64,000 nt of DNA from Pseudorhodoferax sp. Leaf267 (GTDB lineage: Bacteria; Pseudomonadota; Gammaproteobacteria; Burkholderiales; Burkholderiaceae_C): contig NZ_LMMV01000001.1 of the NCBI RefSeq assembly GCF_001422405.1, forward strand, positions 966,620-1,030,619. Reading direction: 5' to 3'. Shown piece by piece: positions 17,964 to 24,977 of the stretch. Below the pieces are notes generated by a model that saw nothing but the letters and a program-made list of their open reading frames with translations, was not told the DNA's origin and did not search any database. How positions within the stretch are numbered: the first letter of the stretch is position 1; each line of letters begins with the position of its first letter. The translations under genes were made by a program, and so were the position numbers.

Positions 17964-18502
17964 CGCACGTCCAGCACTTCGAGGTCGCGTACGCCGGCCG
18001 GCGTCGCCAGCCGCACCGTGTCGCCCACCCGCATGCGCAGCAACGCGCGTGAGATCGGCGCGATCCAGCTGACTTCGCCCGCAGCACTGTCGGCCTCGTC
18101 GATGCCTCGGATCGTGATGGTCTGCTCGTCGCCCGATTCGTCGGCATAGGTGACCGTCGCACCGAAAAACACTTGGTCGCCGCCGTGGTGCACGCTGGGG
18201 TCGGTGACCTCGGCGATCTCCAGCCGCTTGGTCAGGAAGCGGATGCGCCGGTCGATCTCTCGCAGCCGCTTCTTGCCGTACAGGTAGTCGCCATTTTCGG
18301 AACGGTCGCCGTTGCTGGCGGCCCAGTGCACGATGTCGACGATCTTGGGGCGCTCGTTGTCGATCAGGTCCAGCAGCTCATCGCGCAGGCGTGCATAGCC
18401 CTGCGGTGTGATGTAGTTCTTTCCACCCGCCGGCAGCGACGGCAACGAGGGCTCGTCGTCGTCCTCGACGGCATCGGTCTCTTTGGTGAAGGCTTTGCTC
18501 AT
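17942..18502 (-). CDS. greB: Transcription elongation factor GreB
   Basis: A 186-residue GreA/GreB family protein. After a short acidic, disordered N-terminus come the coiled-coil domain (NYITPQGYARLRDELLDL, then NGDRSENGDYLYGKKRLREI with the acidic tip DRSENGDY) and the FKBP-like C-terminal domain (DPSVHHGGDQVFFGATVTY, SPISRALL-like WIAPISRALL). GreB reaches into the RNA polymerase secondary channel and stimulates cleavage of backtracked RNA. The ATG at 18502 opens the family-typical MSKAFTKE. It overlaps the 3' end of spoT tail to tail by 22 bases. Confidence 0.95.
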   Translation of the reverse strand: MSKAFTKETDAVEDDDEPSLPSLPAGGKNYITPQGYARLRDELLDLIDNERPKIVDIVHWAASNGDRSENGDYLYGKKRLREIDRRIRFLTKRLEIAEVTDPSVHHGGDQVFFGATVTYADESGDEQTITIRGIDEADSAAGEVSWIAPISRALLRMRVGDTVRLATPAGVRDLEVLDVRYPAPPA

Positions 18503-18553
18503 GGCCGAAGTGTGCGGCAAACGCCTGGGCGGCCCCCAGGCCGCACAAGCGGG

Positions 18554-18898
18554 CTACAGGCGCGGCAGGTCGCGCAGGCTTTGCCCTGGCAGGCTCGGGT
18601 CCACCTCGATGGACTCGGTGCCGTCGGCCTGCACATGCACCTTGATCATCGCGCCGAGCCTGGCGCCGCTGGGGCTGCGAAACAGCGGCACCACGGGCTC
18701 CGCGTCGAGCAGCTTGTCAATGACCTCCAAGGTGTCGACGACCGATTCGGCCGTGACAGGGCGCGGCACGGCGCCCGCATGCACCGTCTCGTCCACGCCA
18801 TCGGCCAGGTACCAGCGCACACGCGCCACCTGGCCCAGGTGGTCCAGTTGGACGCCGGTCACGACGTGGGCGGGCATGTCAAGCACCTGGGTGTTCAT
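18554..18898 (-). CDS. Hypothetical protein
   Basis: A 114-residue frame with an ATG at 18898. It is not assigned to a family. It begins MNTQVLDMPAHVVTGVQLDH, has a regular pattern of short beta-like strands (GQVARVRWYLADG, GARLGAMIKVHV) and a helix (SVVDTLEVIDKLLDAE), and is acidic with no signal or membrane segment. A small cytoplasmic alpha/beta protein is likely. Its start overlaps the end of the proline-rich gene by 20 bases, suggesting an operon pair. Confidence 0.6.
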   Translation of the reverse strand: MNTQVLDMPAHVVTGVQLDHLGQVARVRWYLADGVDETVHAGAVPRPVTAESVVDTLEVIDKLLDAEPVVPLFRSPSGARLGAMIKVHVQADGTESIEVDPSLPGQSLRDLPRL

Positions 18899-19100
18899 GG
18901 CGCTGCGTATGGCGGGCGTGCACATGCGCGGGTTTGCCGGGGTGGCCCGGCAGCCGCGTGGGCACGTCGCCCTCATCGGGCGGCTCCTGCACGGGCGTGG
19001 CGGGCTCGGGGTTGACCGGATCGTCCGGGTCCACCACATCGGGGTGGCCGGGCACCGGCGGCGTCGGCGGCACGGAATGCGGCGTCGGAACGGAAGACAT
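18879..19100 (-). CDS. Small proline-rich hypothetical protein
   Basis: A 73-residue frame dominated by Pro, Asp, Glu and Val (for example PTPPVPGHPDVVDPDDPVNP). It is probably disordered. No domain, signal or metal motif is seen. A longer in-frame start exists at 19151. It overlaps the next gene by 20 bases. Composition and coupling support it weakly; it could be spurious. Confidence 0.4.
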   Translation of the reverse strand: MSSVPTPHSVPPTPPVPGHPDVVDPDDPVNPEPATPVQEPPDEGDVPTRLPGHPGKPAHVHARHTQRHEHPGA

Positions 19101-19453
19101 GTGGCGCCGGCGGCGCGCTGCCGGCGTTGGCAAGGCAATGGCATCGAGCATGGATCGGACTCTCCAAAGAGGGCTGCATGGTCGCAGTGCAAAGCCAGCG
19201 TCGGCATCGTCCTCTGCCCCGACGCCACGTAGTCATGGGCCGACAGGTCGTTGCAGCGGCGCAACGTCCAGGATCTGCAGGTTGGCCGGCCATCCATCCG
19301 CTGGCCGCACACCGTCGATGGGCGCCAGTGCAGTGCTAGGCTCTGACTGTTTCGGAATACGCAGCAAAATGTTACGTCGTCGCGGACGCTTCCAAGCCAT
19401 GGATCATGCCAATCGGTCACCCAGGCCCGCCCTGCGACTGCTGGGGCGGCGTG
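19101..19453. other. Intergenic region upstream of the GGDEF-EAL gene
   Basis: This stretch separates two divergent units. GC content falls locally around 19341-19376 (CTGACTGTTTCGGAATACGCA and AAAATGTTACG), which is the most promoter-like part. No RNA gene, repeat or convincing small gene was found. Confidence 0.4.
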
Positions 19454-21850
19454 ATGTTTGAGCGGCGACGTGCCATCGACAAATCGGCAGCCGGCAAGTG
19501 GGCCCGCCTCGGCACCTTTCTGCGCAGCACATTCAGCGCCTATGCGGCGGACGAGGCAGATGCCGCGCACTTTCGTGCCAAGCAGCTGCAGGCCGTCCTG
19601 CGCCTGACGCCGATCGCCACGGTCGTCAACGTGTCGAACGCGGCGTTGCTCAGTGTGGTCTTGTGGGACCAGGCATCGCGCAGCTTCCTGCTGGTCTGGT
19701 CGACCCTGATCGTCGTGGTGTCGGCCATGGGTTTTCGCGGCTGGTACCGCTCGCACCGCGGCGCCCTGCGGGCCACCGCATCGCGCCGTGCGTTGGGCAG
19801 GGCATGGCTGCATGCCGCGGTGCTCGCGACGTTGTGGGCGGCGCTGCCTCTGTCGACGTTTGCCGGGGCCACCTCCAGCGGCAAGTTCTTCATCGGCATG
19901 CTCACTACCGGCATGATCTGCGCGGGTGGTTGCATGCTGGCCCCTCTTCCGTGGGCGGCAACGACCTTTGCGCTGATCCTGGGGCTGGCCGGCACGGTGG
20001 TGCTGGCCGCATGGCCAGCGCCAGAAGCCAGCGGCACCAGCGGGCTGCTGTTCTTCTACGTGCTGACCGTGGTCTATGCCGCGTGGGTGCTGGCCAAGTC
20101 CTTCGGCGCCCGGCTGATGGCCGAAGCCCATGCGGCACGCCAGAGCGAGGTGATCGGCCTGTTGCTACGCGACGTCGAAGACCAGAGCAGCGACCTGCTG
20201 TGGGAACTGGACGCCAGGGGCCGCTTCGCGAAAGTGCCACGGCGGCTGGCGCAGACCCTGAGCACCGCGCCGGCACGCATGCAGGGCCTGCGCGCCAGCG
20301 TGCTGCTACGCCGCCTCCTACCCCAGGACGACGAAGCGCGCGCGCAGTGGGCCAGCCTGACCGATCTGCTGAGTGGCCAGGATCCGTTTCGCGATGCCGT
20401 CATCCATCTGGCGGCTGAAGGGCGTCAGCATTGGTGGTCGCTGAGCGCTCGCCCGCTGCGCGATGCGCAGGGCGGACTCGTGGGCTGGCGTGGCGTGGCC
20501 ACGGACATCACCGACAAGCACGTGGCCCACCGCAAGCTGCGCTGGCTGGCGCACAACGACGCGCTCACCGGCCTGGTCAACCGCGGCCAGTTCCACGAAT
20601 CCCTGCGCGCGGCCCTGCTGGCGGCCAGCACGCACGCCCATCCGCTGGCCGTGGTCACCTTCGACCTGGACGGCTTCAAGCAGACCAACGACTCGCACGG
20701 CCACAGCGCAGGCGACCAGTTGCTGCAGACCTTCGGTGCGCGCTTGATCGCAGTGGCCCGGCGCACGGACACGGTCGCCCGGCTCGGCGGCGACGAGTTC
20801 GCCATGCTGGTGCGCGGGGTCGATGGCGCTGCGGCCATCCAGCCCCTGCTCGAACGCATCGCCTCCAGCCTGGCCTCCCCGCTGCTGACGCACGGCACCC
20901 GCATCTCGCTGCGCGCCAGCATGGGCGTGGCGTTCTCGCCCGAGCACGGCACGGATGTCGACACGCTGATGCGCCATGCCGACATCGCGCTGTACAGCGC
21001 CAAGCGCGCCGGCGGCAGCCGCCACAGCATCTTCCAGCAGACGATGGCCGAGGCCAGCCGGCGCCGCGCCGCACTGGAGCACTCGCTGCGCGGCGCGGTC
21101 GCGCGCCAGGAGCTGTGGCTGGTCTACCAGCCGCAGATTTCGGCCCCGGGCGGGCGACTGGACGGCTTCGAGGCCCTGCTGCGCTGGCGCCATCCGGAGT
21201 TCGGCGAAGTTCCACCGGCCGAGTTCATCGGCATCGCGGAACAGGCAGGCCTGATGCCGGCCATCGGCGCGTGGGTGCTGACCGAGGCCTGCCGCGAAGC
21301 ATTGGCCTGGCCGGCCGACATCAGGATCTCGGTGAACGTGTCGGCGACACAACTGAGCGCGCCGGGCTTCCTGGAATTGGCACGCAGCAACAGCGAGCGC
21401 ATGCCCGCCACGCGTGTGGAACTGGAGATCACCGAATCGGCCCTGATCGACGACCCGGACGCGGTGGTCGCAACCCTCGGCACCCTGCGCACCATGGGCT
21501 ACCGTATCGCGCTGGACGATTTCGGCACCGGCTATTCGGCGCTAGGCTACCTGCGCCTGTTCCGCTTCGACACGCTGAAGATCGACAAGAGCTTCATCCA
21601 CGACCTGGCGGCCAACAATGAGGCGCAGGTCATCGTCGACACCATCGTGGCCATGGCGGGTGCGCTGAAGATGGCCACGGTGGCCGAAGGCGTGGAGACG
21701 TCAGGCCAGGCGCTGCTGCTGGAGCAGCGCGGCTGCAATGTGCTGCAGGGCTACCTGTTCAGCCGGCCGCTCGCGCCGCACGACGCCACAGCGTTCATGC
21801 AAGCCTGGGCCATCGGCGCCGCACCGCCGCGTGTGCACGCCAGCGCCTGA
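19454..21850 (+). CDS. Membrane-bound diguanylate cyclase/phosphodiesterase (GGDEF-EAL)
   Basis: A ~798-residue signalling protein. The N-terminal ~220 residues hold several hydrophobic segments (for example FLLVWSTLIVVVSAMGF and LLFFYVLTVVYAAWVLAK), making a membrane sensor. A PAS-like region follows to ~365. The GGDEF domain has an intact active site (GGDEF at 445-449) and an RRTD product-inhibition site five residues before it. The EAL domain also looks catalytic: EAL at 573-575, the NVSATQLS asparagine, ELEITES, DDFGTGYSAL, KIDKSF and AEGVE. It could both make and degrade c-di-GMP. ATG 19406, 48 bases upstream, is an equally possible start. Links to the exopolysaccharide locus are speculative. 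Confidence 0.92.
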   Translation: MFERRRAIDKSAAGKWARLGTFLRSTFSAYAADEADAAHFRAKQLQAVLRLTPIATVVNVSNAALLSVVLWDQASRSFLLVWSTLIVVVSAMGFRGWYRSHRGALRATASRRALGRAWLHAAVLATLWAALPLSTFAGATSSGKFFIGMLTTGMICAGGCMLAPLPWAATTFALILGLAGTVVLAAWPAPEASGTSGLLFFYVLTVVYAAWVLAKSFGARLMAEAHAARQSEVIGLLLRDVEDQSSDLLWELDARGRFAKVPRRLAQTLSTAPARMQGLRASVLLRRLLPQDDEARAQWASLTDLLSGQDPFRDAVIHLAAEGRQHWWSLSARPLRDAQGGLVGWRGVATDITDKHVAHRKLRWLAHNDALTGLVNRGQFHESLRAALLAASTHAHPLAVVTFDLDGFKQTNDSHGHSAGDQLLQTFGARLIAVARRTDTVARLGGDEFAMLVRGVDGAAAIQPLLERIASSLASPLLTHGTRISLRASMGVAFSPEHGTDVDTLMRHADIALYSAKRAGGSRHSIFQQTMAEASRRRAALEHSLRGAVARQELWLVYQPQISAPGGRLDGFEALLRWRHPEFGEVPPAEFIGIAEQAGLMPAIGAWVLTEACREALAWPADIRISVNVSATQLSAPGFLELARSNSERMPATRVELEITESALIDDPDAVVATLGTLRTMGYRIALDDFGTGYSALGYLRLFRFDTLKIDKSFIHDLAANNEAQVIVDTIVAMAGALKMATVAEGVETSGQALLLEQRGCNVLQGYLFSRPLAPHDATAFMQAWAIGAAPPRVHASA

Positions 21851-21870
21851 AACGGCGCGTTTCGGCAAGA

Positions 21871-21910
21871 CAAAAGAAAACGGGTTGGTCCCTTTTGAGG
21901 ACCAACCCGT
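21871..21910 (-). terminator. Rho-independent terminator of tRNA-Arg
   Basis: A perfect 12-bp inverted repeat, ACGGGTTGGTCC (21880-21891) and GGACCAACCCGT (21899-21910), with a 7-base loop. On the minus strand it is followed by a T-rich run (TTTTCTTTTG) and lies 5 bases after the tRNA CCA end. Confidence 0.85.
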
Positions 21911-21915
21911 CGATT

Positions 21916-21992
21916 TGGTGCGGCTGGCAGGAATTGAACCCACGACCCCTTGGTTCGTAGCCAAGTACTCTATCCAACTGAGCTACAGCCGC
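21916..21992 (-). tRNA. tRNA-Arg(ACG)
   Basis: A 77-nt cloverleaf on the minus strand. The acceptor stem is GCGGCTG paired with CAGCCGC. The D-arm (GCTCAGTTGGATAGAGT) and the T-arm (GTGGGTTCAATTCC) are normal. The anticodon stem CTTGG/CCAAG carries loop CTACGAA, so the anticodon is ACG. The 3' CCA is encoded. A strong hairpin terminator follows at once and a TAGAAT -10 box precedes it. It is a single transcription unit. Confidence 0.97.
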
Positions 21993-22002
21993 GAAGCCAC
22001 AG

Positions 22003-22031
22003 ATTCTAGCACGGCTTTTCGCCGTTTCCAG
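22003..22031 (-). promoter_or_regulatory. Putative promoter of tRNA-Arg
   Basis: On the minus strand a good -10 element TAGAAT (22008 to 22003) ends 11 bases before the tRNA 5' end. A weak -35 (CTGGAA, 22031-22026) is 17 bases further upstream. A strong -10 with short spacing fits a stable-RNA promoter, but the -35 is poor. Confidence 0.45.
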
Positions 22032-22037
22032 AAAATC

Positions 22038-23237
22038 TCAATGCGATGCAGAAACCACCACTGGAATCTCGGTCGCCGGCGGCGTGTTGCGGCTGCGGCC
22101 GCAGCGCACGATGCCGTCGATCATGACCATGCCCACGCCCGGGATATCGCCCAGCTGCACGCTCTCCAGCAGCGTGCGGCCGGCCGTGTGCTGGGCACGG
22201 TCCATGAACACGAAGTCGGCCGCGCGCCCCACCTCGATCAACCCACAGTTGAGCTTGCGGATCCTGGCGGTGTTGCCGGTAGCAAAGCAGAACACGAGCT
22301 CGGCCGGGATGTTGGCCAGGCTGGACAGCAGCGCCACCATGCGCAGCATGCCCAGCGGCTGCACGCCCGAGCCTGCCGGGCCATCCGTGCCCAGGATCAC
22401 GCGGTGCGGGCACTTGAGCTGCAGCGCGGCCTGCGCTGCGGCAATGGCTACCTTCTCGTTGCCGTTGTGCACGATCTCGATCGCGCGGCTGGACTTTTCG
22501 CAGAGCTCGCAGACATGTGCCTCGGGCAGCGAGGTGTGGCCGCCGTTGATGTGGCCGATGACGTCGGCATCGGCCTCCAGCACCACGTCCTTGTCGATCA
22601 GCCCCGAGCCAGGGATCGACGGCCCGCCGGTGTGGATCGTGCTCTGGATGCCGGCAGCACGTGCCCACTTGACCATGACGGCGGCTTCGGTGCCGCCCTT
22701 CACGGAGCCGAGCCCGATCTCGCCGAGCAGGCCCACGCCGGCTGCGGCCAGCTCCTTGAAGTCGCTCTCGACCATGCCCTTCTCGATGACGGGCGCGCCG
22801 GCCAACACCTTCACGCCGCCCGGGCGGAAGTTGTCGAACGCGCGCTGCGCCGTGATGGCCAGCGCCTTCAGGCCGACGATGTCCTTGGGCCGGCCCGGCA
22901 GGTGCACCTCGCCGGCCGAGATCATGGTGGTCACGCCGCCATTCATCGTCGACTCGATCCAGCCGAGCTGGTTCTGCCGCGGCGTCCAGTCGCCAAAGAC
23001 GGGGTGCACGTGGCTGTCGATCAGGCCCGGCGCGACGCAGGTCTGCCTGGCATCGATGACGGTGGTCGCGCCTTCGGTGTCGCAGTCCTTGAGCTTGCCG
23101 ACGGCGGTGATCAGGCCGTCGTGGATGACGATGGTGTCGGCTTCGAGGATGGGGCGGTCGATGTCGCCCGACAGCATCAGGCCGATGTTGCGGATGACGA
23201 CTTTGCCCGAGCTGGCGGTGGCGGCGGCTTCTGCCAT
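22038..23237 (-). CDS. ena: Enamidase (6-oxo-1,4,5,6-tetrahydronicotinate amidohydrolase)
   Basis: A 399-residue metal-dependent amidohydrolase. Similarity to the Eubacterium barkeri enamidase runs along the whole length: GDIDRPILEADTIVIHDGLI, the metal-binding DSHVHP, GGVTTMISAG, LPGRPKDIVGLKALAIT, HTGGPSIPGSG, ATGN and the C-terminal SRNTPPA. The enzyme opens the ring of 6-oxo-1,4,5,6-tetrahydronicotinate to 2-formylglutarate and ammonia. The ATG has a GGAG ribosome binding site. Its first 61 bases overlap the end of the tetR gene, so fpr-tetR-ena is one transcript, opposite hnr and the nicotinate oxidation genes. Confidence 0.9.
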   Translation of the reverse strand: MAEAAATASSGKVVIRNIGLMLSGDIDRPILEADTIVIHDGLITAVGKLKDCDTEGATTVIDARQTCVAPGLIDSHVHPVFGDWTPRQNQLGWIESTMNGGVTTMISAGEVHLPGRPKDIVGLKALAITAQRAFDNFRPGGVKVLAGAPVIEKGMVESDFKELAAAGVGLLGEIGLGSVKGGTEAAVMVKWARAAGIQSTIHTGGPSIPGSGLIDKDVVLEADADVIGHINGGHTSLPEAHVCELCEKSSRAIEIVHNGNEKVAIAAAQAALQLKCPHRVILGTDGPAGSGVQPLGMLRMVALLSSLANIPAELVFCFATGNTARIRKLNCGLIEVGRAADFVFMDRAQHTAGRTLLESVQLGDIPGVGMVMIDGIVRCGRSRNTPPATEIPVVVSASH

Positions 23238-23941
23238 GTTGGATCTCCGTGGGGGCTGGTGGTGTGGTTCTGCAATGGCTCGATCATGACGGTGCGCAGC
23301 ACGGCGTCGACCATGAAGGCTTCCCACCGCGCGAGCGATTCGGCGTCGTCGATGCGCTGGCCCAGGAACTCGGACAGCGTGAACCGGTTGGACTGCGGGA
23401 AATAGCCCAGCGCGGCAATCATCATGTAGACGTCGCGCACCGACACGTCGTCGCGGAACACGCCCTGCGCCACGCCGGCGGCCATCAGCAGCTGGAGCAC
23501 CGAGATCGCGGGCGACGAATACTGGTGCGCCGAACGCATCTTCACGATGTGCCGGCCTTGCAGCAGGTTCTCGTTGTTGAGCAGTGTGACGAACTCGGGG
23601 TGCTTCTGGTAGTAGCGGCAGACGAAGCGGACCACCGTCTTGAGCGATTCCACCGGCTGCGTCTCGTCCAGGGCCAGTTCGGACTCGGCCTCGTTCATGC
23701 GCCGGTAGATGTCCTCGATGACCGCGATGTACAGACCTTCCTTGCTACCGAAGTAGTAATAGATCATGCGGTCGTAGGACTTCGCGGCCTTGGAGATCTG
23801 GCCCACGCGGCCGCCGGCAAAGCCATGCTTGGCGAAGATCCGCGTGGCCGCGCGCAGCAGGTTGGCGCGCGAGACGATGACGGCCTGCTCGCGCACGCCG
23901 GGCTTGCGCGAACCTTCGGCACTCTTGGCAGCCCTGGGCAT
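23177..23941 (-). CDS. TetR family transcriptional regulator of the nicotinate locus
   Basis: A 254-residue TetR-type regulator. The DNA-binding helix-turn-helix is at residues ~20-65 (RANLLRAATRIFAKHGFAGG, then YYYFGSKEGLY). The C-terminal ligand-binding part resembles the TetR_C6-like group seen with pyrimidine and pyridine catabolism (CRYYQKHPEFVTLLNNEN). The ATG at 23941 is chosen at the onset of similarity. It lies 20 bases after fpr and overlaps ena by 61 bases. It likely represses the divergent promoters and is released by a pathway intermediate; the effector is unknown. Confidence 0.85.
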   Translation of the reverse strand: MPRAAKSAEGSRKPGVREQAVIVSRANLLRAATRIFAKHGFAGGRVGQISKAAKSYDRMIYYYFGSKEGLYIAVIEDIYRRMNEAESELALDETQPVESLKTVVRFVCRYYQKHPEFVTLLNNENLLQGRHIVKMRSAHQYSSPAISVLQLLMAAGVAQGVFRDDVSVRDVYMMIAALGYFPQSNRFTLSEFLGQRIDDAESLARWEAFMVDAVLRTVMIEPLQNHTTSPHGDPTWQKPPPPPARAKSSSATSA

Positions 23942-23961
23942 GCGCTGGGGAACGGCTCGGC

Positions 23962-24738
23962 CTACTGCTCGGCGAACGCGCGCTCGACGACGAAGTCGCC
24001 GGGCGTGGAGGTGTTGCCTTCCTTGAAGCCGCGCTCCTCCAGCAGACGCTTGAGGTCGCGCAGCATGGCCGGGCTGCCGCACAGCATCACGCGGTCCTCG
24101 GCGGCGTTGAGCTGCGGCAGTTGCAGGTCGTCGCAGAGCTTGCCGTTCACGATCAGGTCGGGGATGCGGCCCATGTTGCGGTAGGACTCGCGGGTGACCG
24201 TGGGGTAGTAGCGCAGCTTGCTGCTGACCAGTTCGCCCAGCACCTCGTGCGCGGGCAGGTGCTCGACCAGCATGTCGTGGTAGGCCAGCTCGTCGACCTG
24301 GCGCACACCATGCACCACGATGACCTGGTCGTAGCGGTCGTAGGTGTCAGGATCGCGCACGATGCTCAGAAATGGTGCCAAGCCGGTGCCGGTGCCGAAC
24401 AGATACAGGCGTTTGCCCGGCAGCAGGTAGTCGGTGACCAGGGTGCCGGTGGGCTTGCGGCCCACGACGATGGGGTCGCCAACTTTGATGTGCTGCAGGC
24501 GCGAGGTCAGCGGACCGTCAGGCACCTTGATGGACAAAAACTCCAGATGGTCTTCGTAGTTGGCGCTGGCAATGCTGTAGGCGCGCAGCAGCGGCTTGCC
24601 GTTCTCGCCACGCAGGCCAATCATCGTGAAGTGCCCGTTGGAGAACCGCAGCGAGGGGTCACGCGTGGTGGTGAAGCTGAACAGGCGGTCGGTCCAGTGG
24701 TGGACGGAGAGGACCTTCTCTTCGTTGAATGCGCTCAT
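23962..24738 (-). CDS. fpr: Ferredoxin-NADP reductase
   Basis: A 258-residue flavoprotein of the bacterial Fpr type. The FAD-binding motif is LLRAYSIASANYEDHLEF. The NADP domain starts at LYLFGTGTGLAPFLSIVRD, with MLCGSPAML and the C-terminal VVERAFAEQ end typical of subclass I enzymes. It exchanges electrons between NADPH and ferredoxin or flavodoxin. Being first in the transcript with tetR and ena, and divergent from 6-hydroxynicotinate reductase, it most likely feeds that iron-sulfur enzyme. No ferredoxin gene is in the locus. Confidence 0.9.
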   Translation of the reverse strand: MSAFNEEKVLSVHHWTDRLFSFTTTRDPSLRFSNGHFTMIGLRGENGKPLLRAYSIASANYEDHLEFLSIKVPDGPLTSRLQHIKVGDPIVVGRKPTGTLVTDYLLPGKRLYLFGTGTGLAPFLSIVRDPDTYDRYDQVIVVHGVRQVDELAYHDMLVEHLPAHEVLGELVSSKLRYYPTVTRESYRNMGRIPDLIVNGKLCDDLQLPQLNAAEDRVMLCGSPAMLRDLKRLLEERGFKEGNTSTPGDFVVERAFAEQ

Positions 24739-24852
24739 GTCGTTCGAACTGCTGCAAGAGTGAAAAACGGCCCGATTTTCCACCAGGCCATGGCTGTTCC
24801 TGGCGTCTGCGGCATGCAAGTTGCCGGCCCGGCTGGCTCTCGATCCGCGTGC

Positions 24853-24881
24853 TTGCGACCGATGCGCTTTTTCTGTAGCAT
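24853..24881 (+). promoter_or_regulatory. Predicted sigma-70 promoter of the hnr operon
   Basis: A TTGCGA -35 (24853-24858) and TAGCAT -10 (24876-24881) are separated by exactly 17 bases. Transcription would start near 24888, about 90 bases before the hnr ATG, inside the palindrome annotated next. Confidence 0.55.
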
Positions 24882-24887
24882 CGGCCG

Positions 24888-24906
24888 CACTCACGTTAAG
24901 TGAATG
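24888..24906. promoter_or_regulatory. Candidate TetR operator palindrome
   Basis: A 19-base imperfect palindrome with 7-base arms CACTCAC and GTGAATG (one mismatch) around GTTAA; the inner 13 bases TCACGTTAAGTGA have perfect arms. It sits at the predicted transcription start of hnr, a classic repressor position, in the gap between the divergent fpr-tetR-ena and hnr units. A wider repeat, GTAGCAT (24875-24881) and ATGCTAC (24904-24910), flanks it. Confidence 0.5.
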
Positions 24907-24977
24907 CTACATGAAACGCCACAGTGCGTCCATCGATCCCCACGATGACGGCGCGGTTGCCGAACCGAAAGAGCCCC

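Noticed and set aside
21849-21863. GAAACG-GCG-CGTTTC hairpin right after the GGDEF-EAL stop as a terminator
   Set aside because: The stem is only 6 bp and no T-run follows on the plus strand, so support is too weak.
21916-21992. tRNA-Arg as an integration site for a genomic island
   Set aside because: No duplicated 3' end of the tRNA and no integrase gene are visible on either side; the neighbouring genes are colinear catabolic and signalling genes.
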